In this document: positions 1-9,344 of the stretch, piece after piece | Numbering within the stretch: position 1 is the stretch's first letter | Layout: each line of letters begins with the position of its first letter | The notes under the pieces: generated by a model | Database searches by the model: none | Seen by the model: the letters and a program-made list of their open reading frames with translations, nothing else | Told to the model about the DNA's origin: nothing | From: Azospirillum brasilense | GTDB lineage: Bacteria; Pseudomonadota; Alphaproteobacteria; Azospirillales; Azospirillaceae | DNA length: 64,000 nucleotides | Assembly (NCBI RefSeq): GCF_022023855.1 | Contig: NZ_CP059449.1 | Span: 1,102,501-1,166,500, forward strand | Direction of reading: 5' to 3' | Position numbers and translations under genes: made by a program

Positions 1-1244
1 TCGCCCTCTGGGCGGGGCTTCCAGCCCTGCTGCTCTTCGCCTTCTGGGGGGCGTCCGAAGGCTGGCTGGTCATGCAGATGGTCCTGTCCGGCCTGCCGGA
101 CCGGCTGGTCAACGGCGACGCCCAATCGCTCGGCCTGCTGCGCGCCGACATCCTGAACCTCGCCCACGGCGTCGCCACCGGCCGCGAGCCCGATCCGGAG
201 GTCGTCGCCGCGGCGGAGCGCTATCTGCGGCTGCACGCGCTCGGCGACTGGAGCCTGCTGGTCATCGGCTGCTGCGTCGCCATCGGCGGCCTGCTCTACG
301 CCCGCGGCCGGATCGACCCCGACCTGCGCGCCCGCAACCGGGTGGAGCGCACGGTCAACATCGCGCTGGTCATCTGCTCGCTGGTCGCCATCCTGACCAC
401 CATCGGCATCGTGCTGTCGCTTCTGTTCGAGGCGATCCGCTTCTTCGCGGTGGTCAATCCTCTGGAGTTCCTGTTCGGCACGCACTGGAGCCCGCAGATG
501 GCCATGCGCGCCGACCAGGTGGGCTCCAGCGGCTCCTTCGGCGCGATCCCGCTGTTCGCCGGCACGCTGCTGATCACCGGCATCGCCATGGCGGTGGCGG
601 TTCCGGTCGGGCTGATGGCGGCCATCTTCATGTCGGAATACGCCAGCCCGGGTCTGCGCACTTGGCTGAAGCCGATCCTGGAGGTGTTGGCCGGCATCCC
701 GACCGTGGTCTACGGCTTCTTCGCCGCCCTGACCATGGCGCCCTTCGTCCGCGACGTGGGCAACAGCCTGGGGCTGAGCGTCAGCTCCGAATCGGCGCTG
801 GCCGCCGGCTTCGTGATGGGCGTGATGATCATCCCCTTCGTCAGCTCGCTGTCGGACGACGTCATCAACGCGGTGCCGCAGAGCTTGCGCGACGGCTCCT
901 ACGGGCTGGGCGCCACCAAGTCGGAGACGATCCGGCTGGTCGTGCTGCCCGCCGCCCTGCCGGGCATCGTCGCCGCCGTCATGCTGGCGGTCAGCCGCGC
1001 CATCGGCGAGACGATGATCGTCACCATGGCCGCTGGCCTCACCGCCAACCTGACCGCCAACCCGCTGGACGCCGTGACCACGGTGACGACGCAGATCGCC
1101 ACGCTGCTGGTCGGCGACCAGGAGTTCGACAGCCCCAAGACGCTGTCGGCCTTCGGGCTGGGCCTTGTCCTGTTCGTCGTGACCCTCACCCTCAACATGG
1201 TCGCCCTCCGGGTGGTCCAGAAGTATCGAGAGAAATATGACTGA
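1..1244 (+). CDS. pstC: Phosphate ABC transporter permease PstC (5' end outside window)
   Basis: Inner-membrane permease subunit of the high-affinity phosphate transporter PstSCAB. The frame is open from base 3, and the first 23 codons encode a hydrophobic stretch (LPALLLFAFWG) continuous with the rest, so the ATG at 72 is internal and the true start lies upstream. About 413 residues are visible. An N-terminal extension precedes a typical ABC permease core with several membrane segments. The cytoplasmic EAA-type loop (GLGATKSETIRLVVLPAALPG) sits before an AIGETM motif typical of PstC. The stop overlaps the start of pstA (ATGACTGA), which points to translational coupling. It leads the run pstC-pstA-pstB-phoU-phoB. 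Regulation by PhoB is likely, but any Pho box would lie upstream of the window. Confidence 0.95.
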   Translation, partial: ALWAGLPALLLFAFWGASEGWLVMQMVLSGLPDRLVNGDAQSLGLLRADILNLAHGVATGREPDPEVVAAAERYLRLHALGDWSLLVIGCCVAIGGLLYARGRIDPDLRARNRVERTVNIALVICSLVAILTTIGIVLSLLFEAIRFFAVVNPLEFLFGTHWSPQMAMRADQVGSSGSFGAIPLFAGTLLITGIAMAVAVPVGLMAAIFMSEYASPGLRTWLKPILEVLAGIPTVVYGFFAALTMAPFVRDVGNSLGLSVSSESALAAGFVMGVMIIPFVSSLSDDVINAVPQSLRDGSYGLGATKSETIRLVVLPAALPGIVAAVMLAVSRAIGETMIVTMAAGLTANLTANPLDAVTTVTTQIATLLVGDQEFDSPKTLSAFGLGLVLFVVTLTLNMVALRVVQKYREKYD

Positions 1245-2535
1245 CCTCGTGGAACAGGATACGCGGGCCATGTCGGTCGCCGTCACCAAGTCGCGCTACC
1301 AGAGCGAGGAGTTCTCCGCCCGCCTGCGCCGCCGCTACGCCGCGGAGCGCCGGTTCCGGATCGCCGGGATGCTCGCCGTCGGGATCGCGTCTCTGATGCT
1401 GGTGGTTCTGCTCGGCTCCATCGTCAGTAAGGGCTACACCGCCTTCTGGCAGGCGCAGATCCGGCTTGAGGTGACCCTGGACAAGCAGCAGGTCGAGGAG
1501 CGAAACTACACCGCCCTCGTCCGGCAGGCGCTCTACGCCCAGGTCCCCGCAGCCACCGACCGCGCCACCCGCCGCTCGCTGAACGACCTGCTGTCCTCCG
1601 GCGCGCCGTACGAGCTGGAGGCGATGGTCAACGCCAACCCCTCCCTCGTCGGCACCACGCAGACCGTCTGGGTCCGCGCCGATGACGAGATCGACCAGTT
1701 CATGAAGGGCTTCATCCGGCGCGACGTGCCGGAGAGCGAGCGCCGGCTGAACGACGTCAAGATCGCCGCCATCGACGCGCTGGTCGCCAACGGCTCCATC
1801 CGCAGCACCTTCAACACCACTCTGTTCACCGCCGGCGACAGCCGCGAGCCGGAACAGGCGGGCATCCTGGGAGCCGTCGTCGGCTCCGCCCTGACGCTGG
1901 TGGTGACCATGCTGCTGTCGGTGCCCATCGGCATCGCTGCCGCAGTCTATCTGGAGGAGTTCGCGCCGAAGAACCGCTGGACCGACCTGATCGAGGTGAA
2001 CATCAACAACCTCGCCGCGGTGCCGTCGATCATCTTCGGCCTGCTGGGCCTGGCGGTGTTCCTCGGCTTCTTCGGGCTGCCCCGCTCCGCCCCGCTGGTC
2101 GGCGGTCTGGTGATGGCGCTGATGACCTTGCCGGTCATCATCATCGCCTCGCGTGTCGCGCTGAAGGCGGTGCCGCCGTCGATCCGCGAGGCCGCGCTGG
2201 GCGTCGGCGCCTCGCCGCTGCAGACGGTGACGCACCATGTCCTGCCCCTGGCCCTGCCGGGCATCCTGACCGGCACCATCATCGGCATGGCCCGCGCGTT
2301 GGGCGAGACGGCGCCGCTGCTGATGATCGGCATGGTGGCCTTCATCGTGGACATCCCGGGCGGCTTGACCGACAGCGCGACGGCGATCCCGGTGCAGATC
2401 TACATGTGGGCGGACAGCCCCGAGCGGGCCTTCACGGAGCGCACCTCCGCGGCGATCCTGATCCTGCTCGCCTTCCTCATCCTGATGAACGGCCTGGCCG
2501 TCTTCCTGCGCAAGAAATTCGAGAGGCGTTGGTAA
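1237..2535 (+). CDS. pstA: Phosphate ABC transporter permease PstA
   Basis: Second inner-membrane permease of the phosphate transporter, 432 residues. That is longer than the roughly 290-residue enteric PstA because residues about 40-200, after a first membrane segment, form an extra domain, probably periplasmic, of the kind found on alphaproteobacterial PstA. The core then shows the EAA loop ([20 protein letters not shown]) and an [12 protein letters not shown] motif. The start overlaps the pstC stop by 8 bases. The pstB start lies 4 bases past the pstA stop, so the three genes should be made together. The identification is firm; the role of the extra domain is not known from sequence. Confidence 0.95.
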   Translation: MTDLVEQDTRAMSVAVTKSRYQSEEFSARLRRRYAAERRFRIAGMLAVGIASLMLVVLLGSIVSKGYTAFWQAQIRLEVTLDKQQVEERNYTALVRQALYAQVPAATDRATRRSLNDLLSSGAPYELEAMVNANPSLVGTTQTVWVRADDEIDQFMKGFIRRDVPESERRLNDVKIAAIDALVANGSIRSTFNTTLFTAGDSREPEQAGILGAVVGSALTLVVTMLLSVPIGIAAAVYLEEFAPKNRWTDLIEVNINNLAAVPSIIFGLLGLAVFLGFFGLPRSAPLVGGLVMALMTLPVIIIASRVALKAVPPSIREAALGVGASPLQTVTHHVLPLALPGILTGTIIGMARALGETAPLLMIGMVAFIVDIPGGLTDSATAIPVQIYMWADSPERAFTERTSAAILILLAFLILMNGLAVFLRKKFERRW

Positions 2536-2539
2536 CCCC

Positions 2540-3358
2540 ATGAGCGTCCAGACCCACATCCCGGCCACGGCCATGGCTTCGCGTCCCGCCGCCGGCATTC
2601 ACGGCACCAAGATGGTCGCCCGCGACGTCAAGGTGTTCTACGGGGCCAAACAGGCGCTCAAGGGCATCAACCTGGAGATCCAGGAAAACCGCGTGATGGC
2701 GCTGATCGGCCCGTCCGGCTGCGGCAAGTCGACGTTCCTGCGCTGCCTGAACCGCATGAACGACACCATCGAGAACTGCCGCGTCGAGGGGCTGATCGCG
2801 CTCGACGGCGAGGATGTCTACGGCAAGTCGATCGACGCCGTGCAGCTCCGCGCCCGCGTTGGCATGCTCTTCCAGAAGCCGAACCCGTTCCCGAAGTCGA
2901 TCTACGACAACATCGCCTACGGCCCGCGCATCCACGGCATCGCCAGCCACCGCGACGAGATGGACGAGATCGTCCAGACATCACTGAAGCGCGCCGGCCT
3001 GTGGAACGAGGTGAAGGACCGCCTGCGCGAGCCGGGCACCGGCCTGTCCGGCGGCCAGCAGCAGCGCCTGTGCATCGCCCGCGCCATCGCCGTCAGCCCC
3101 GAGGTGATCCTGATGGACGAGCCCTGCTCGGCGCTCGACCCCATCGCGACCGCCCACATCGAGGAGCTGATCGACGAACTGCGCGAGAACTATACGATCG
3201 TCATCGTCACCCACAACATGCAGCAGGCGGCCCGCGTCTCCCAGAAGACCGCCTTCTTCCATCTGGGCGACATGGTGGAGTGCGACGACACCGAGGAAAT
3301 CTTCACCAACCCGCGGGACGAGCGCACCCAGGGCTACATCACCGGCCGCTACGGCTGA
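2540..3358 (+). CDS. pstB: Phosphate ABC transporter ATPase PstB
   Basis: Cytoplasmic ATPase that drives phosphate import through PstCA, 272 residues, full length. Walker A is GPSGCGKST, the PstB-type segment LRCLNRMND follows, the Q-loop is [14 protein letters not shown], the signature is LSGGQQQR, Walker B is [13 protein letters not shown], and the H-loop is [10 protein letters not shown]. These are the residues expected of an active PstB. The first 20 or so residues before the ABC core are not conserved, so the exact start is less certain than the family. It sits directly after pstA and 59 bases before phoU. Confidence 0.97.
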   Translation: MSVQTHIPATAMASRPAAGIHGTKMVARDVKVFYGAKQALKGINLEIQENRVMALIGPSGCGKSTFLRCLNRMNDTIENCRVEGLIALDGEDVYGKSIDAVQLRARVGMLFQKPNPFPKSIYDNIAYGPRIHGIASHRDEMDEIVQTSLKRAGLWNEVKDRLREPGTGLSGGQQQRLCIARAIAVSPEVILMDEPCSALDPIATAHIEELIDELRENYTIVIVTHNMQQAARVSQKTAFFHLGDMVECDDTEEIFTNPRDERTQGYITGRYG

Positions 3359-3417
3359 TCCCCGGCCTCTGATCCCCAACAGCGCCGCCACTCCTCCCTC
3401 AGCGAAGGACGTGAAGC

Positions 3418-4218
3418 ATGAGCACCGAACACATCGTGCGTTCCTTCGCGCACGAACTTGAGCGCCTGTCCAACCTGATCACCCAGATGGGCGGCGTCGC
3501 CGAAGCGCAGGTGGACGCCGCCGTGAAGGCGGTGGCCCGCCGCGACGTCGCGCTGGCCGCCCAGGTCATGCAGGCCGACCAGCGCATCGACGCCTACGAG
3601 CGCGACATCGACGCTGAGGCCGTGCGGCTGCTCGCCCTGCGCCAGCCGCTGGCCCAGGACCTGCGCGAGATCGTGTCGGCGCTGAAGATCGCGTCGGACT
3701 TGGAGCGGATCGGCGACTACGCCTCCAACATCGCCAAGCGCTCGCTGGCGCTGGCCCAGGTGCCGGCGGTGCGCCCGGCGGTGGCCATCCCGCGCATGGG
3801 GCGGCTGGTCGAGTCGATCATGAAGGATGTGCTGGACGCCTACATCGAGCGCGACGTCCAGCGCGCCATCGCCGCCTGGGAACGCGACGAGGAGCTGGAC
3901 GACCTCTACACCAGCCTGTTCCGCGAGGTCCTCACCTACATGATGGAGGACCCGCGCAACATCACGCCCTGCACGCACCTGCTGTTCATGGCGAAGAACC
4001 TGGAGCGGATCGGCGACCACGCCACCAACATCGCCGAGACCATCCATTATCTGGTGGTCGGGACGACGCTGCGCGCTGCGCGCCCGAAGAACGACGGCAG
4101 CAGCTTCGCCGTGGTCGAGCCGGGTGGTTCGGTCACGGATGCGGTCACGGAGGCTGTGGAACAGGGATTGCCGCGGGACGGCGGCCCGGATAACGATGGA
4201 GCGGGACATGCCGCGTGA
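3418..4218 (+). CDS. phoU: Phosphate signalling regulator PhoU
   Basis: Cytoplasmic regulator that couples the Pst transporter to the PhoR/PhoB two-component system and keeps the Pho response off when phosphate is plentiful. The 266-residue protein has two tandem PhoU helical-bundle repeats, each with the metal-binding signature: LERIGDYASNIAKR in the first and LERIGDHATNIAE in the second. A C-terminal tail of about 40 residues beyond the usual end is polar and probably disordered. AGCGAAGGACGTGAAGC precedes the ATG as a plausible ribosome site. The gene lies between pstB and phoB, as in many alphaproteobacteria. Confidence 0.95.
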   Translation: MSTEHIVRSFAHELERLSNLITQMGGVAEAQVDAAVKAVARRDVALAAQVMQADQRIDAYERDIDAEAVRLLALRQPLAQDLREIVSALKIASDLERIGDYASNIAKRSLALAQVPAVRPAVAIPRMGRLVESIMKDVLDAYIERDVQRAIAAWERDEELDDLYTSLFREVLTYMMEDPRNITPCTHLLFMAKNLERIGDHATNIAETIHYLVVGTTLRAARPKNDGSSFAVVEPGGSVTDAVTEAVEQGLPRDGGPDNDGAGHAA

Positions 4219-4249
4219 CGGCGAGACGCGCAGTGGGAGCGGGACAAGC

Positions 4250-4954
4250 ATGAATTCGGCGCTGAAGCCGCTCGTTCTCATCGTCGAGGACGAAGCCGAC
4301 ATCGTGACGCTGCTGAAGTACAATCTGGAGAAGGAAGGCTTCCGCGTGAACGCCGCCACCGACGGCGAGGAAGCTCTTCTGCTGGCCGGGGAGCAGACGC
4401 CGAACATCGTCCTGCTCGACTGGATGCTGCCGCTGATGTCGGGGCTGGAGGTTTGCCGCCAGATGCGCCGCAACAGCAAGATGCGCGATATCCCGATCAT
4501 CATGCTGACCGCCCGCGGGGAGGAGGCGGACCGCGTGCGCGGCCTGAACTCCGGCGCCGACGACTACATCACCAAGCCTTTCTCCCCGACCGAGTTGGTC
4601 GCCCGCATGCGCGCCGTGCTGCGCCGCTCGGCCCCCGGCATGACGGACGAGACGCTGCAGTTCGCCGACGTGACCATGGATCTGGCCGCCCACCGGGTGC
4701 GCCGGAACGGTCGCGACGTGCATCTGGGGCCGACCGAGTTCCGCCTGCTGCGCCATTTCATGCAGCATCCCGGCCGCGTCTTCTCGCGCGAGCAGCTTCT
4801 CGACGTGGTGTGGGGCCACGACGTCTATGTCGAGCCGCGCACCGTGGATGTCCACATCCGCCGCCTGCGCAAGGCGATGAACGAGGAGACGGAGATGGAC
4901 CTGATCCGCACCGTCCGCTCGGCCGGCTACGCGCTGGACAGCAAGTCGGTTTGA
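4250..4954 (+). CDS. phoB: Phosphate regulon response regulator PhoB
   Basis: OmpR/PhoB-type response regulator, 234 residues from the ATG at 4250. The frame stays open further upstream, but this start gives the family's normal length and begins just before the first receiver strand (LVLIVEDEADI). The receiver has the acidic pair, the phosphoacceptor in LLDWMLP and the lysine in ITKPFSP. The winged-helix DNA-binding domain includes GPTEFRLLRHFMQHPGRVFSR and VDVHIRRLRKAM. It begins 31 bases after phoU. It should activate the pst genes under phosphate limitation with a PhoR kinase that is not in this window. The downstream side is closed by a large inverted repeat. Confidence 0.93.
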   Translation: MNSALKPLVLIVEDEADIVTLLKYNLEKEGFRVNAATDGEEALLLAGEQTPNIVLLDWMLPLMSGLEVCRQMRRNSKMRDIPIIMLTARGEEADRVRGLNSGADDYITKPFSPTELVARMRAVLRRSAPGMTDETLQFADVTMDLAAHRVRRNGRDVHLGPTEFRLLRHFMQHPGRVFSREQLLDVVWGHDVYVEPRTVDVHIRRLRKAMNEETEMDLIRTVRSAGYALDSKSV

Positions 4955-4960
4955 GGTGTG

Positions 4961-5140
4961 GGATTCTTGGGGAACAACAGGGTCTTCACGGATTGCACGG
5001 ATTTGAACACGGATTTTTCTTCATGCGTGCGCAACACGAGTTGGATCGATCAAGATGCGCGTAGCAAGCCCAAAGAAATCCGTGTCATCCGTGCATAAAT
5101 CCGCGAAATCCGTGTAAATCCTGTTGTCCACCAAGAATCC
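4961..5140. repeat. 180-bp inverted repeat built of CACGGATT units between convergent genes
   Basis: The outer arms GGATTCTTGGGGAACAACAGG (4961-4981) and CCTGTTGTCCACCAAGAATCC (5120-5140) are nearly perfect inverse complements. Inside, the left side carries three CACGGATT units (4982-5016). The right side carries the complementary ATCCGTG unit several times (5076-5119), with one extra copy. The centre is about 60 bases of unrelated sequence. The whole could fold into one long imperfect hairpin. It fills the space between phoB and the minus-strand gene ending at 5148, so it may act as a two-way terminator. It has no coding potential and lacks transposase features. Confidence 0.75.
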
Positions 5141-5147
5141 AATACCT

Positions 5148-5414
5148 TTACCCTTCCAGCAGCCCCACCGCCTCCCGCAAAATCTCCACCTTCGGGCCGA
5201 AGCGCTTCGCCGGGTCGCTGTCCTCGATGAAGCCGATCATCATGCGCAGGGCGTGCGCCACCCGCGGAGCGAGATCGGGGTGCGCAGTGACATGCTGCGC
5301 CAGATGGGCCAGCGCGTCCCGGTAGGGCCGGCCCTCGAAACCCTCCGCGGCGATCGCCTCGAAGCGGTTCGCCTGTTCGATCACCAGGCTGTGGTCGTCG
5401 GTCATCGCGCTCAC
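5148..5414 (-). CDS. Small helical protein of unknown function
   Basis: 88 residues if begun at the GTG at 5414, which shares four bases (GTGA) with the stop of the upstream DsrE-like gene; an ATG at 5405 is the alternative. The sequence is predicted all-helical and charged, with no cysteines, membrane segment or signal peptide. I do not recognise the family. It is the last gene of a tight run MoeB-like, DsrE-like, then this one, so it may serve the same process. Its stop lies only 8 bases from the inverted repeat at 4961-5140. Confidence 0.75.
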   Translation of the reverse strand: MSAMTDDHSLVIEQANRFEAIAAEGFEGRPYRDALAHLAQHVTAHPDLAPRVAHALRMMIGFIEDSDPAKRFGPKVEILREAVGLLEG

Positions 5415-5848
5415 ACGAACAGGATCGCGCCGGTCTTCGGCGCGTCGTTCAGAAAGGTGACGACGCCGCCGGTCTTCACCGGCACGTCGGGACGCAGTGG
5501 AACGCCGGCGGGCAGACCGAGCGCGCGCAGCCCCATTTCGCAGGCCATGACCGTGACCTTCAGCATCACGCAGGCCTCCAGTAACTCCTCGAAGCCGGCC
5601 AGCCCGTTGGCGGTGAAGGCGGCGTCACGCTCCGCCGGGCAGCTGCCGTCGTCGGCGGGGTCCAGCCGGTGCCAGCCCGGCGTGCCGTCGGAGTCCCCGG
5701 CCAGCAGCGTGTTCAGGGCGCGGCCGGTGAAGAACAGCGTGACCTTGCGGTTGGTCGCCGCCGCCGCGCTGGCCATCACCAGGGCGTAGTGAACCCGGTC
5801 GAAACCGCCCGCGAACAGGACGATGGACAGGGACTCAGGACCTTCCAT
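5411..5848 (-). CDS. DsrE-like protein, possible sulfur carrier
   Basis: 145 residues from the ATG at 5848. A longer start at 5917 would overlap the upstream gene and add a proline-rich, non-conserved leader. GGGAGA precedes the chosen start. The fold looks like DsrE/DsrF: strand SIVLFAGGFDRVHYALVMAS, then KVTLFFTGRALNTLL, then a second half with VTVMACEMGLRALGL. In this family the cysteine in the last segment (MACEMG) can carry persulfide sulfur. The gene lies 26 bases after an E1-like MoeB/ThiF gene, which suggests sulfur transfer, though no substrate can be named. Many DsrE-fold proteins are uncharacterised. Confidence 0.72.
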   Translation of the reverse strand: MEGPESLSIVLFAGGFDRVHYALVMASAAAATNRKVTLFFTGRALNTLLAGDSDGTPGWHRLDPADDGSCPAERDAAFTANGLAGFEELLEACVMLKVTVMACEMGLRALGLPAGVPLRPDVPVKTGGVVTFLNDAPKTGAILFV

Positions 5849-5874
5849 GACTAAAGGGTTCTCCCAATCGCCGC

Positions 5875-6663
5875 TCAGTGGGCGGACAGGTCGTGGATGG
5901 TCGGGTGGGGGCCGCACAAGGGGCAGTCCGGGTCGCGGCGCACGGTGATGCGCTGGAAGGAGGCGTGCAGCGTGTCCAGCATCATCAGGCTGCCCGACAG
6001 GCCCTCGCCGATGCCCATGATCTCCTTCAGCACCTCGGTCGTCTGGAGCGAACCGACGAAGCCGGCCAGCGCTCCCAGCACGCCGCCCTCGGAGCAGGAC
6101 GGCACCAGCCCGCGCGGCGGCGGCTCCGGGAACAGGCAGCGGTAGCAGGGGTGCGGATCGCCGAGATGCGCCTTGAAGGTGGACACCTGCCCGTCGAAGC
6201 GCAGGATCGCCGCCGACACCAGCGTCTTCTTCGCGAAGTAGCAGGCGTCGTTCAGCAGGAAGCGCGTGGCGAAATTGTCGGACCCATCGGCCACGATGTC
6301 GTAGCGGCCGATCAGGTCCAGCGCGTTGTCCTTCGTCAGGCGCGTCTTGTGCACCTCCACCGCCACGTCGGGATTGAGCGCGCGGATGCGGGCGGCGGCG
6401 CTCTCCACCTTCGGAAGGCCGAGCGACGACTCGTCGTGGATCACCTGCCGTTGCAGGTTGGACAGGTCCACCGTGTCGTCGTCGATGACGCCGATGGTCC
6501 CCACCCCCGCCGCGGCGAGGTAGAGCAGCAGCGGCGCGCCCAGCCCGCCGGCCCCGACGACCAGGACGCGAGCGCGCAGCAGCGCCTCCTGCCCGATGCC
6601 GCCGACCTCCGGCAGGATGATGTGGCGGGAATAGCGGTGAAGCTGGGTGTCGGTGAAATCCAT
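5875..6663 (-). CDS. moeB: E1-like adenylyltransferase of the MoeB/ThiF/HesA family
   Basis: 262 residues from the ATG at 6663, where homology begins (FTDTQLHRYSRHIILPEVGG). ATP-dependent enzyme that adenylates the C-terminal Gly-Gly of a ubiquitin-like sulfur carrier such as MoaD or ThiS. Visible are the nucleotide loop VVGAGGLGAPLLLYLAAAG, a DNFATRFLLND segment, the zinc cysteine pairs CYRC and CPLC, and the loop cysteine in PSCSEGGVLG. There is no C-terminal rhodanese domain. No carrier protein is encoded nearby, so the choice between MoeB and ThiF is open; the symbol follows the usual annotation. A DsrE-like gene follows. Confidence 0.85.
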   Translation of the reverse strand: MDFTDTQLHRYSRHIILPEVGGIGQEALLRARVLVVGAGGLGAPLLLYLAAAGVGTIGVIDDDTVDLSNLQRQVIHDESSLGLPKVESAAARIRALNPDVAVEVHKTRLTKDNALDLIGRYDIVADGSDNFATRFLLNDACYFAKKTLVSAAILRFDGQVSTFKAHLGDPHPCYRCLFPEPPPRGLVPSCSEGGVLGALAGFVGSLQTTEVLKEIMGIGEGLSGSLMMLDTLHASFQRITVRRDPDCPLCGPHPTIHDLSAH

Positions 6664-6734
6664 GATCCGCAGAATAGCGCGGAACGCCCCGTGCCGCGCA
6701 AGCCCCCTCGCTCGGGAGCCTGCCGCGGGCGGCG

Positions 6735-7544
6735 TCAGGCGAGCAGGCTCATCTTGTAGGGGGTGGTCTTCGAGGTGCTGGACGACTTGGCCGCATCGTC
6801 CGCCGCCCACTGCTTCAGCCGGGCCTCGCGCTCCCGCATGATCTTGTCGAACGGGCGTTCCTCGGTCGATTCGGGCGTCTTGGCGACTTTCTGGACGAAA
6901 TTGAGCTGATAGGGGATTTCGCCGATCACGTTCTTCGGCGGGACGATCACCAGCTCGTATTGGCCGGGTTCGATCTTGAAGCTGGGCTTCTTCAGCATGT
7001 CCTCACCCGACTTGGCCGGGTCCATCGTGTCGCCGGAGGCCACGACCTTGCCCTCCTTGCTCATGAGGGCCCAGCGCGTCAAGGGAAGGGACATGTTGCC
7101 GACGAACTCGCCGCCCTGGGCGACGGTCAGCGTGTGCTTCTGGACACCTGGATCCTTGCCGACGACGGCGCGGGCGATGCCCTTCATCTGGGCACCGGTC
7201 CCCACCATCATGATGTTCTGGCGTTCGGTGATGTCCAGCGTGTATTCGCGTTCATTCACGCCGCGGACGGCCTGGGAGATGACCGCCGTGTAGGTGCCGG
7301 GGCCGAGCTTCGCGCTGGCCTCCGCCGCCTCGTTCTTCGCCTTGGCCTCGGCGACGACCTTGTTGTTCTGGTCGACGATCTTGATGTTGGTGTTAATGTC
7401 GGCGATTCGGAAATTGAATTCGCCGGCCTTCGACACCGTGAACTGGCGGTAGTCGGTGGACGCGAGGTTGGAGTCCAATTCATTGGTGATGCCGCGGAAC
7501 TGGAACCAGTTCATCGTCGAGGCATTCGGAATCGCGACGCCCAT
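6735..7544 (-). CDS. Beta-rich protein of unknown function
   Basis: 269 residues with no signal peptide, membrane segment or cysteine. The sequence shows two similar beta-sandwich-like halves. The first, residues about 20-110, includes YRQFTVSKAGEFNFRIADI and GPGTYTAVI. The second, about 130-225, includes KHTLTVAQGGEFVGNMSL and EPGQYELVIV. This layout resembles pre-peptidase C-terminal (PPC-like) domains, but there is no protease part. The tail is charged and serine/threonine-rich. A TTGACA promoter-like sequence lies about 125-150 bases upstream. I do not recognise the family. The 71-base gap to the MoeB-like gene leaves its operon membership uncertain. Confidence 0.75.
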   Translation of the reverse strand: MGVAIPNASTMNWFQFRGITNELDSNLASTDYRQFTVSKAGEFNFRIADINTNIKIVDQNNKVVAEAKAKNEAAEASAKLGPGTYTAVISQAVRGVNEREYTLDITERQNIMMVGTGAQMKGIARAVVGKDPGVQKHTLTVAQGGEFVGNMSLPLTRWALMSKEGKVVASGDTMDPAKSGEDMLKKPSFKIEPGQYELVIVPPKNVIGEIPYQLNFVQKVAKTPESTEERPFDKIMREREARLKQWAADDAAKSSSTSKTTPYKMSLLA

Positions 7545-7666
7545 GGTGGCCTCCCCCGCTGGTCCTGTGCCGTCAGCTCCGCATCGTCGGGCGCCCGTGG
7601 CGCAAGCCGGGCCGTCGCCTGAAACGGCGGAGCCGCGCCGGCCGAAACTCCCGGCGCAGACAGGTT

Positions 7667-7695
7667 AGATTAATAAAATCCAATCTTTTTGTCAA
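7667..7695 (-). promoter_or_regulatory. Sigma70-like promoter for the beta-rich protein gene
   Basis: On the minus strand a perfect TTGACA (7695-7690) is followed after 17 bases by TAATCT (7672-7667), within a locally AT-rich stretch that stands out from the GC-rich surroundings. It points at the gene starting at 7544, with an untranslated leader of roughly 120 bases. The -10 match is weak, so the exact hexamer may be one or two bases off. Confidence 0.5.
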
Positions 7696-7809
7696 AGCGC
7701 CGCCCGATGCCAGGGGCGGGCACAAAGACCGGACGGATCCCACTCTACAGCAGGATGCGCGACGGCGCAATATTCGCCGTCCGGTTGCGCAGGAGCATGT
7801 ACCGGAGAT

Positions 7810-7845
7810 CCCTCTCCCACAGCCGCAGGCGGCTGTGGGAGAGGG
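7810..7845. repeat. 16-bp perfect stem-loop downstream of cysK
   Basis: Arms CCCTCTCCCACAGCCG (7810-7825) and its exact inverse complement (7830-7845) enclose a 4-base loop. It begins 9 bases past the cysK stop on the minus strand. No T-run follows, so it is either a 3' stabilising hairpin or one of the palindromic repeats of this genome rather than a classic terminator. The remainder of the 309-base gap (7545-7853) holds only the promoter at 7667-7695. Confidence 0.75.
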
Positions 7846-7853
7846 CGGCCGGT

Positions 7854-8813
<960 letters not shown>

Positions 8814-8847
8814 TTTTCACTCCTCCGGTATGTGGTATATTCCCATT

Positions 8848-8866
8848 TTCTACAGCATGTGTAGAA
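8848..8866. promoter_or_regulatory. Perfect palindrome before cysK, candidate Rrf2 operator
   Basis: TTCTACA-GCATG-TGTAGAA has 7-base arms with a 5-base spacer. It lies 35 bases upstream of the cysK start and 23 bases after the stop of the Rrf2 gene, in an AT-rich patch. Rrf2 proteins bind dyads of about this size. The assignment to the adjacent regulator is an inference from position. Confidence 0.6.
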
Positions 8867-8888
8867 TTTAACCGTTTTCCGGGTGGGA

Positions 8889-9344
8889 TCAAATCGTAAA
8901 ATCGATGCGGTCTTCGGTCTCGCTCTCGACGCCAGCGGTGCGGGCGCGCAGGCAGAGATCCTCGATGGTGATGTCGTCGAGCTTCTTCATGCATTCCTCC
9001 TGAAGCTCGTTCCACAGCGGGCGCACCACCTTATGCCCCAGGATGGAGCCGGCCGGTTCCTCGATGGGGTCGGTCGCGGTCTCCATGGAGCGGACGACCT
9101 TCACGATCTCGCCCAGCGTGATCCGCCGGCGCTCGCGGGCCAGTCGGTAGCCGCCGCGCGGCCCGCGCACGCCGGCCAGGACTCCGTCGCGGACGAGCTG
9201 CTGGAGAACCTGCTCCAGATAGCGCTTGGGAATGCCCTGGCGGCGGGTGATCTCGCCGGACTGCACGGGTTCGGTGCCGGCGTTGTAGGCGATGTCCAGA
9301 ACCGCCTCGATCGCGAACATCAGCTTCTTGGAAATGCGGAGCAT
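8889..9344 (-). CDS. Rrf2-family transcriptional regulator (CymR-like context)
   Basis: 151 residues with the Rrf2 winged helix: [20 protein letters not shown], then IPKRYLEQVLQQLVRDGVLAG and VRGPRGGYRLARE. The three clustered cysteines that bind the Fe-S cluster in IscR are absent; only single cysteines at ECMKK and DLCLR are seen. It is therefore unlikely to be IscR. The gene overlaps the dut stop by one base (TGATG) and is followed by cysK. In Firmicutes the cluster-free Rrf2 protein CymR controls cysteine genes with CysK as partner. A similar role here is plausible but unproven. Confidence 0.88.
   Translation of the reverse strand: MLRISKKLMFAIEAVLDIAYNAGTEPVQSGEITRRQGIPKRYLEQVLQQLVRDGVLAGVRGPRGGYRLARERRRITLGEIVKVVRSMETATDPIEEPAGSILGHKVVRPLWNELQEECMKKLDDITIEDLCLRARTAGVESETEDRIDFTI

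Noticed and set aside
1192..2598. Long minus-strand frame across pstA
   Set aside because: It is the shadow of a well-supported gene, with low-complexity His/Gln/Arg-rich translation and no family features.
4124..4249. Longer start for PhoB
   Set aside because: It would overlap phoU by nearly 100 bases and add an arginine-rich leader not seen in PhoB.
7810..7845. Classic rho-independent terminator for cysK
   Set aside because: The stem is perfect, but no T-run follows on the minus strand.
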